NCBI GenBank assembly: GCA_025458365.1
Contig: JALOSP010000019.1
Span: forward strand, 1-11,027
Length of the DNA stretch: 11,027 nt
From: Hyphomonadaceae bacterium
GTDB taxonomy: Bacteria; Pseudomonadota; Alphaproteobacteria; Caulobacterales; Aquidulcibacteraceae
Direction of reading: 5' to 3'
Made by a program: the position numbers and the translations under genes. Below the pieces are notes generated by a model that searched no databases, was not told where the DNA came from, and worked only from the letters and a program-made list of their open reading frames with translations. Position 1 is the stretch's first letter. Every line of letters begins with the position of its first letter. Below are positions 6,631 through 11,027 of the stretch, one piece after another.

Positions 6631-6957
6631 ATGACCACTTTTGATGATCGCGAACGCGCGGAAGAATCGCGTTTTGCCATGACCAGCGAGCAGCAATTCA
6701 AGACCGAAGCCCGACGCAACAAGCTGCTGGGGGCCTGGGTTGCCGAAAAGCTCGGCCTGCAGGGAGATGATGCCGAGGCCTATGCGAAATCGGTTGTGCT
6801 GGCTGACTTTCAGGAAGTCGGCGATGATGATGTGGTACGCAAGGTTCTGGCCGATCTGGATGCGGCAGGTGTTGCCGACATCAGCGAGCATGTGATCCGC
6901 CGCCAGATGGCCGATCTCCTGGAAACCGCCCGCGCCCAATTGGCCAATCCGGGCTGA
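6631..6957 (+). CDS. ATPase inhibitor subunit zeta (DUF1476 family)
   Basis: This 108-residue protein matches the alphaproteobacterial DUF1476 family, whose Paracoccus denitrificans member is the zeta subunit that blocks the F1Fo-ATPase from running in the hydrolytic direction. Recognisable features are the N-terminal MTTFDDRERAEESRFAMTSE (1-20, the inhibitory segment in the studied homologue), FKTEARRNKLLGAWVAEKLGL (23-43), AEAYAKSVVLADFQE (48-62) and DVVRKVLADLDAAG ... ISEHVIRRQMADL (67-96), consistent with an all-helical bundle. The length is normal (about 105). It is divergent from purC, an arrangement I remember from other Alphaproteobacteria, and its TGA overlaps the ATG of the next small gene (TGATG). 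The inhibitory function is inferred by homology; inhibitory strength is known to vary among species. Confidence 0.93.
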   Translation: MTTFDDRERAEESRFAMTSEQQFKTEARRNKLLGAWVAEKLGLQGDDAEAYAKSVVLADFQEVGDDDVVRKVLADLDAAGVADISEHVIRRQMADLLETARAQLANPG

Positions 6958-7175
6958 TGCCGCGCTCGGGCTTGTCCGTGTGGCGACAGGCCGGGCTTGC
7001 AGCAGGGCTGGCGGGTCTTGCGGTCATGCCAGCCGGTTGTGCTCTGGGACCGGTGTCGCCAACCCCGGAGGCTGAAGCGGCCCGGAACGCAGCTATGGCA
7101 GCCGATTGTGCACGGCGCGGCGGCGTCTGGGACCGGCAGGCCAAAGTCTGTCTTGGCGCCGATAGTCGGCGCTAG
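6957..7175 (+). CDS. Small secreted protein or lipoprotein candidate, unknown function
   Basis: This is a 72-residue open frame whose ATG overlaps the zeta-subunit stop by one base (TGATG), implying translational coupling. The N-terminus has Arg residues followed by a hydrophobic stretch (AGLAAGLAGLAVMPAGC, 12-28), which looks like a signal peptide. The Cys28 context PAGC is a weak lipobox because position -3 is Pro rather than Leu. The mature part is short, with an Ala/Glu-rich helix and two cysteines (Cys51 and Cys65) framing CARRGGVWDRQAKVC, which could form a disulfide in the periplasm. This Cys-x13-Cys pattern with GGVWD recalls small alphaproteobacterial envelope proteins, but I cannot name the family. 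Confidence 0.65.
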   Translation: MPRSGLSVWRQAGLAAGLAGLAVMPAGCALGPVSPTPEAEAARNAAMAADCARRGGVWDRQAKVCLGADSRR

Positions 7176-7242
7176 CTTCAGGCTGATTGGTGCAAACGGG
7201 TTCAACGGGCTGGTGTCCTCGAACGACTGCGCAGATTCACAC

Positions 7243-7270
7243 TTGCGTGATGGCGGCGCCAGCCTATCTC
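7243..7270 (+). promoter_or_regulatory. Candidate promoter for the histidine kinase gene
   Basis: TTGCGT (7243-7248), a 16-nt spacer and TATCTC (7265-7270) lie 32 nt before the kinase ATG. A short palindrome TGGCGGCGCCA (7251-7261) fills most of the spacer and could be an operator or chance in GC-rich DNA. This is a weak call from consensus resemblance only. Confidence 0.25.
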
Positions 7271-7302
7271 CTGTCAGTGCGGGTAGGAGTTGATCGCAGC
7301 GC

Positions 7303-8787
7303 ATGACGGTCCAGCAGTCTTTCAAGTCCATGGAGGACGGCCTGCCCCGAAGCGGGTTTGACCGGAAGCTGGCGCATGGACGACGCTGGTCGCGCAGCCT
7401 GTCGGCCCGTTTGCTGCTGATTGCGGCCACCTTCATCGTGATCGCCGAAACCCTGATTTTCATCCCCGCGTTGGTTTCCTTGCGGGCTGAATGGATCGAG
7501 CAGCGGGTGACGGCTGCAGAACTGGCCATTCTGGCGGGCGCCTCTGACGGGCGTTTCACCTCGGCTGCCTCGCAAGGCGCGCTGATGCAGTCGGCAGGGA
7601 TCAGCGCGATGCGGCTGAGCTCCGGCCCCGACATGCTGTTTGCTGCCGGGGCCCCGCCAGAAGGACGCGTGACCCGTGTCGATCCGCAGACCGAGTCCCT
7701 CGGCGAGGCTGTCAGCGCCAGTTTCGAGGCCCTCTTCCAAGCTGGTAGCGACAAGCTTCTGATCGAAGCCCGGCCGGGCTTCAATGCCGCCCTGCGGTTG
7801 GAGCTTGTGGCGAGCACGGCATCGCTCAAGCAGGCCACCGCGCGTGAGGCTGGGCAGGTGCTCACCGGGACGCTGGCCGTCGCCGGACTGGTCAGCCTGT
7901 TCCTGCTGGTCGCGCTGTTCGACGGGCTGGTCCAGCCGATGCGGGCCCTGACTGCAGCCATCGTTCGCTTCCGCAACAATCCGGGCGACCCTGCCAATGC
8001 GATCCGGCCATCGGGGCGCACCGACGAGATCGGGGACGCCGAGCAGGCTCTGGCCGACATGCAATCGGCCTTGCGATCGGCGCTGCTGCAGCAGCAACGA
8101 CTGGCCCAGATGGGCATGAGCGTGTCGAAGATTTCCCATGATCTGCGGCACAGTCTGGGCTCTGCGCAATTGGTCTCCGAACGGCTTGCATTGGTTGACG
8201 ATCCTGTTGTCCAGCGTTCCCTGCCCAGACTGGAGCGGGCGCTGGAGCGGGCTGCCGGGCTGGCCGAATCCACCCTGCGCTATGGCCGGGCGGAGGAGCG
8301 CCCGCCGATGGTGCAGCCTGTGCGACTGGTCGATCTGCGAGACGATGTGGAAGATTCGGCGCTGGCCGGAACCAGCAGCGTCTCGCTGGTGGCTGACTGC
8401 CCGCAGCCTGATATTGCCGTTCTTGCTGATCCTGATCATTTGCACCGGATTGCCACCAATCTGATCCGCAATGCGGCACTCGCCATCACTGCATCCGGCC
8501 GCCCTGGCACGGTCACAGTTTCTGCCGAGGCCAAGCCTGGTCGGATTGTCATCCGCTTTGCAGACAATGGTCCGGGCATACCCGACAGGGTCAGGGCAAA
8601 CCTGTTCGTGCCGTGGCAGGCTGCGGGTGCCAGTGGCGGCACCGGGCTTGGTCTGGCTATCGCGCGTGAACTGGCGGTTGCCAATGGCGGAAGCCTCGAT
8701 CTGGAAAACACCGGGCCGACAGGCACGGTCTTCCGGCTGGCCCTGCCAGACGCGGGGCAGACTGTTCAGAGTGTCCAGCGCACCTGA
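7303..8787 (+). CDS. Membrane-bound sensor histidine kinase (HAMP, HisKA, HATPase)
   Basis: This 494-residue kinase has transmembrane helix 1 at about 36-60, an extracytoplasmic sensor region of about 125 residues (61-186) that I cannot assign to a known fold, helix 2 at about 187-210, a HAMP linker (about 210-262), a HisKA domain with phospho-acceptor His279 (KISHDLRHSLGSAQLVSERL, 276-295) and a HATPase_c domain. The latter shows the N-box (Asn386, Asn390 in HRIATNLIRNAAL), G1 (DNGPGIP, 421-427) and G2 (GGTGLGLAI, 445-453). The H-box reads HDLRHSL where HDLRNxL is more usual. No response regulator gene is adjacent, so the partner is unknown. A TAGGAG site lies 13 nt before the ATG at 7303, rather far. 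The 3' end overlaps the convergent epmA by 22 nt. Confidence 0.93.
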   Translation: MTVQQSFKSMEDGLPRSGFDRKLAHGRRWSRSLSARLLLIAATFIVIAETLIFIPALVSLRAEWIEQRVTAAELAILAGASDGRFTSAASQGALMQSAGISAMRLSSGPDMLFAAGAPPEGRVTRVDPQTESLGEAVSASFEALFQAGSDKLLIEARPGFNAALRLELVASTASLKQATAREAGQVLTGTLAVAGLVSLFLLVALFDGLVQPMRALTAAIVRFRNNPGDPANAIRPSGRTDEIGDAEQALADMQSALRSALLQQQRLAQMGMSVSKISHDLRHSLGSAQLVSERLALVDDPVVQRSLPRLERALERAAGLAESTLRYGRAEERPPMVQPVRLVDLRDDVEDSALAGTSSVSLVADCPQPDIAVLADPDHLHRIATNLIRNAALAITASGRPGTVTVSAEAKPGRIVIRFADNGPGIPDRVRANLFVPWQAAGASGGTGLGLAIARELAVANGGSLDLENTGPTGTVFRLALPDAGQTVQSVQRT

Positions 8788-9812
8788 TCGATGTGGCGGG
8801 CACCAGTGGTCAGCATCACCAGTCGCTCGAAGCCCAGTGCCACGCCGCTGGCATCAGGCATGAGGGCAAGCGCCGACAGCAGGTCTTCGTCCAGTGGCAG
8901 GGCAGACCCGAACAAGCGAGCCTGTTCGGCCATGGCGGCTTCGAACCGGGCGCGTTGCTCCACAGGGTCAATCAGCTCGCCAAACCCGTTGGCGAGTTCA
9001 ACGCCGCAGACATAAAGCTCGAACCGCTCGGCAAAGCGCGGATCGCCCTGGCAGGCCCGCGCCAGAGCCGCTTCCGGGCGGGGATAGTCATGCAGCACCA
9101 CCGGTGCCTCGATGGCCGCCAGCGCAGGCTCGACCCTGGCCACCAGCGCGTCAGTGAACAGGTCACCCCATGTCGCTTCAGCGGGGGCGGCCAGCCCGGC
9201 CCGGGCGATGGCGAGTGCAAAAGCATCGCGGTCGCCGCGACCATCGGGCGTGAGACACCCGGCCAGGTCGATCCCGGCCCATGTGTCGAAGGCTTCGGCG
9301 AGGCTGATCCAGACGGGGGCGGCATCGACAGCCACGGACCGGCCCTGCCAGCGCCAGTGGGTGGCCTCCAGCGCATCGGCACTCGCAGCCATCAGTGCCA
9401 GCGCATCGTCGGCCCCTATCCGCCAGCCTGCCCCGGTGCGATACCATTCCAGCATGGTGAACTCATGGGCATGCAGCGGACTGTCAGCTTCGCGATTGCG
9501 GAACACGCGGGCGAAGTCGAATATCCGGGTCTCGCCTGCAGCCAGCAGCTTTTTGCAGGCAAATTCCGGGCTGGTGTGGAGATAGAGCGTCTGGCCCGAA
9601 CCATCAGGCGCCAGACGGCGGGTCTCATAGCCGTGGAGGTGGACTTCATTGCCAGGCGACACTTGCAATTGGGCGCATTCCACCTCGGTGAACTCATGGC
9701 ATGCAAACCAGCCGCGCAGCGCCTGCTTGATGGTGTTGCGCGCGATCAGGAAGCCGCGCCTGTCGGTATGGCGGTCACGGTCCCACCAGGGCGTTTCTCC
9801 CGGCCCTGTCAT
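8766..9812 (-). CDS. epmA: Elongation factor P--(R)-beta-lysine ligase (EF-P lysyltransferase)
   Basis: EpmA (PoxA/GenX, 348 residues from the ATG at 9812) is a class II lysyl-tRNA-synthetase-like enzyme, lacking the anticodon domain, that activates (beta-)lysine with ATP and attaches it to EF-P. Seen here are LYLHTSPEFACKKLL (76-90), motif 2 with FRNREAD...HAHEFTMLEWYR (104-125), the FELYVCGVELANGFGEL stretch and motif 3 GVALGFERLVML (323-334, with Arg330). The length slightly exceeds E. coli EpmA (325). The ATG at 9812 has AAGG 9 nt upstream; an in-frame TTG at 9845 is a less likely start. The gene is divergent from its target gene efp. No epmB (lysine 2,3-aminomutase) is in the window. Confidence 0.95.
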   Translation of the reverse strand: MTGPGETPWWDRDRHTDRRGFLIARNTIKQALRGWFACHEFTEVECAQLQVSPGNEVHLHGYETRRLAPDGSGQTLYLHTSPEFACKKLLAAGETRIFDFARVFRNREADSPLHAHEFTMLEWYRTGAGWRIGADDALALMAASADALEATHWRWQGRSVAVDAAPVWISLAEAFDTWAGIDLAGCLTPDGRGDRDAFALAIARAGLAAPAEATWGDLFTDALVARVEPALAAIEAPVVLHDYPRPEAALARACQGDPRFAERFELYVCGVELANGFGELIDPVEQRARFEAAMAEQARLFGSALPLDEDLLSALALMPDASGVALGFERLVMLTTGARHIDQVRWTL

Positions 9813-9829
9813 GAAAACCGGCCTTGAGA

Positions 9830-9858
9830 TTGGCGCGGGCGGCAAGATTGGCTATGAG
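9830..9858 (+). promoter_or_regulatory. Candidate efp promoter
   Basis: In the 135-bp gap between divergent epmA and efp, TTGGCG (9830-9835), a 17-nt spacer and TATGAG (9853-9858) give four matches out of six to each of the TTGACA and TATAAT consensus boxes. It would leave a leader of about 80 nt before the efp ATG. The call rests on consensus resemblance only. Confidence 0.35.
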
Positions 9859-9947
9859 GCGCGCGCACATCGATTGCCCGCACGCCGCACGCTGCAGCGC
9901 CGCCTGGTCGCAACCGGTTCAACAGACAGCCAGAAGAGAGTTCCATC

Positions 9948-10520
9948 ATGGTCAAGGTCATCGCGTCGAGCCTGCGCAAAGGCAATGTTGTGGAGCATGA
10001 AGACAGCAAGCTTTATGTGATCCTGACCACGCAGAACATCCACCCCGGCAAGGGCACGCCCGTGACCCAGGTGGAAATGCGCCGCATCACCGATGGCATC
10101 AAGGTGACCGAGCGGTTCAAGACCACCGACAGTGTCGAGCGCGCCTTCGTGGAAGAAATCGCCCACACCTATCTGTATGCCGATGGCGACAATTTCATCT
10201 TCATGAACCCGGAAAACTACGAGCAGGTGATCGTGCCATCTGACGTGCTGGGCGACAGCGCGGTGTTCCTGGAAGAAAACATGGAAGTCTGGCTGACAAT
10301 CTTCGACGAAAAGCCGCTGGCCGCGACCATCCCGTCGAAGGTCACGCTGGAAGTGGTGGAAACCGAGCCGACCGTGAAGGGCCAGACCGCGTCGTCGTCC
10401 TACAAGCCCGCCCTCCTGTCGAACGGCGTGAAGACCATGGTGCCGCCCTATATGGAAGTCGGCACCCGGATCGTGATCCTGACCGAAGACAGCTCCTACG
10501 TCGAGCGTGCCAAGGACTGA
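9948..10520 (+). CDS. efp: Translation elongation factor P
   Basis: EF-P (190 residues, standard length about 188) binds between the ribosomal P and E sites and relieves stalling at consecutive prolines. Domain I (about 1-63) contains the modification loop with Lys35 in HPGKG, the residue lysylated by EpmA. Domain II (about 66-127) is an OB fold. Domain III (about 130-187) includes the family signature region [36 protein letters not shown] purine-rich AGAAGAGAG stretch serves as ribosome-binding site 7 nt before the ATG. The neighbouring divergent epmA fits lysine-type modification rather than rhamnosylation (which uses Arg) or 5-aminopentanol. The stop overlaps the next start (TGATG). Confidence 0.98.
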   Translation: MVKVIASSLRKGNVVEHEDSKLYVILTTQNIHPGKGTPVTQVEMRRITDGIKVTERFKTTDSVERAFVEEIAHTYLYADGDNFIFMNPENYEQVIVPSDVLGDSAVFLEENMEVWLTIFDEKPLAATIPSKVTLEVVETEPTVKGQTASSSYKPALLSNGVKTMVPPYMEVGTRIVILTEDSSYVERAKD

Positions 10521-11027
10521 TGGGCGTTTCACGCCGGGCCTTGGGACTGATGGCAGCGGCCGGTGCGCTCGCAATGGCTGGTGACGCAGACGCTCAAACG
10601 CGGCGCAGGCGTCGAAGCCCGGCAGGGTCGGTTGTACCCGGTCTGGAAGTCCTGTTGGGGCGTGAGCGACATTTGCTGGCGGGAAAACGGGTCGGCCTGA
10701 TCACCAACCCCACCGGCGTGGACCGGCAGCTGACCAGCGCCATCGACCTGATGGCGGGCGCGCAGGACTTCACGCTGGCAGCCCTGTTCGGGCCAGAACA
10801 TGGTGTGCGTGGCGATGCCCAGGCCGGGGTGGCCGTCGCCAATGCCACTGACGCCCGCACCGGGCTGCCGGTGTTCAGCCTCTACGGCGAGACCCGCAAA
10901 CCGACACCGGCGATGCTGGCCGGGCTGGATGTGCTGGTGTTTGACATCCAGGACATTGGCGCCCGATTCTACACCTATCCGTGGACACCCGGTACCGTCT
11001 GGGGGCCGGACAACTACCAGTGGCGTC
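10520..11027 (+). CDS. DUF1343 / NamZ-like exo-beta-N-acetylmuramidase, 5' part
   Basis: This partial frame of 169 residues runs off the right edge. Its ATG overlaps the efp stop (TGATG), implying coupled translation. The N-terminus [26 protein letters not shown] has a twin-arginine pair followed by a hydrophobic stretch and an ADA/Q cleavage site, suggesting Tat export to the periplasm. The mature part matches DUF1343 (YbbC/NamZ), exo-acting N-acetylmuramidases of peptidoglycan turnover: GKRVGLITNPTGV (55-67), ALFGPEHGVRGDAQAG (88-103, with the conserved Glu93 proposed as catalytic), SLYGETRKPTPAMLAGLDVLVFDIQDIGARFYTYPWT (120-156). After residue 156 the sequence departs from what I expect for the family. 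A start at an inner Met (M11) is possible but would remove the RR motif. Confidence 0.85.
   Translation, partial: MGVSRRALGLMAAAGALAMAGDADAQTRRRRRSPAGSVVPGLEVLLGRERHLLAGKRVGLITNPTGVDRQLTSAIDLMAGAQDFTLAALFGPEHGVRGDAQAGVAVANATDARTGLPVFSLYGETRKPTPAMLAGLDVLVFDIQDIGARFYTYPWTPGTVWGPDNYQWR

Noticed and set aside
6810..8445. Two long minus-strand open frames (487 and 393 residues) opposite the zeta-subunit, small-protein and histidine kinase genes
   Set aside because: Both are shadows of the kinase and neighbouring genes on the other strand, with biased Ser/Arg/Gln-rich composition and no domain signature.
8793..9827. 344-residue plus-strand open frame opposite epmA
   Set aside because: It lies wholly antisense to epmA, whose class II synthetase motifs are clear; its product has no recognisable features.
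9813..9845. TTG start for EpmA at 9845
   Set aside because: It adds 11 non-conserved residues; the ATG at 9812 has an AAGG site at suitable spacing and fits the family length better.
1..11027. A novel defence, mobile or biosynthetic system in the window
   Set aside because: Nearly all genes belong to recognised core or common families with uniform composition. I saw no integrase, transposase, attachment site, CRISPR array, toxin-antitoxin pair or tRNA gene.

Overview
The window reads as ordinary chromosomal DNA of a high-GC alphaproteobacterium. The strongest taxonomic pointer is the small DUF1476 protein, the zeta inhibitor subunit of the F1Fo-ATPase, a family known essentially only from Alphaproteobacteria. 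The purC-purS pair, the EF-P/EpmA pair and the palindromic intergenic repeat fit this, and a Maricaulales/Hyphomonadaceae-like source is plausible but unproven. I see no tRNA or rRNA gene, CRISPR array, prophage or insertion sequence.

Layout. Positions 2-133 hold the 3' end of an unidentified gene, followed after 3 bp by an ABC1/UbiB-family atypical kinase (137-1546). A 98-bp nested palindrome (1547-1644) directly abuts the kinase stop codon. Next comes a 2,4-dienoyl-CoA-reductase-like SDR (1674-2573), convergent with a secreted von Willebrand factor A (YfbK-like) protein on the minus strand (2586-4445). A 292-bp intergenic region with a 13-bp perfect hairpin separates this from a basic protein of unknown function (4738-5337). 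That gene converges on a minus-strand purC-purS operon (6404 down to 5402). A G-rich divergent promoter region (6405-6630) separates purC from the ATPase zeta subunit (6631-6957), which overlaps a tiny secreted or lipoprotein gene (6957-7175). A membrane histidine kinase without a nearby response regulator follows (7303-8787). Its 3' end overlaps by 22 nt the convergent epmA (8766-9812). Divergent from epmA are efp (9948-10520) and, coupled through a TGATG overlap, a Tat-exported NamZ-type exo-N-acetylmuramidase (DUF1343) cut by the window end.

How the genes work together. EpmA lysylates EF-P on the conserved lysine (Lys35 here), so the divergent epmA/efp pair is one translation-rescue module for polyproline stalls. 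The vWA protein in this window carries ten consecutive prolines and is a natural EF-P client. PurC and PurS act in purine synthesis, but the usual partners purQ and purL are not next to purS. The window is dominated by core genes. I found no convincing new multi-gene system; the items worth a second look are individual oddities: the palindrome at the kinase stop, the SDR lacking its catalytic Tyr, the G-quadruplex-like promoter, the intergenic hairpin and the unknown basic protein.
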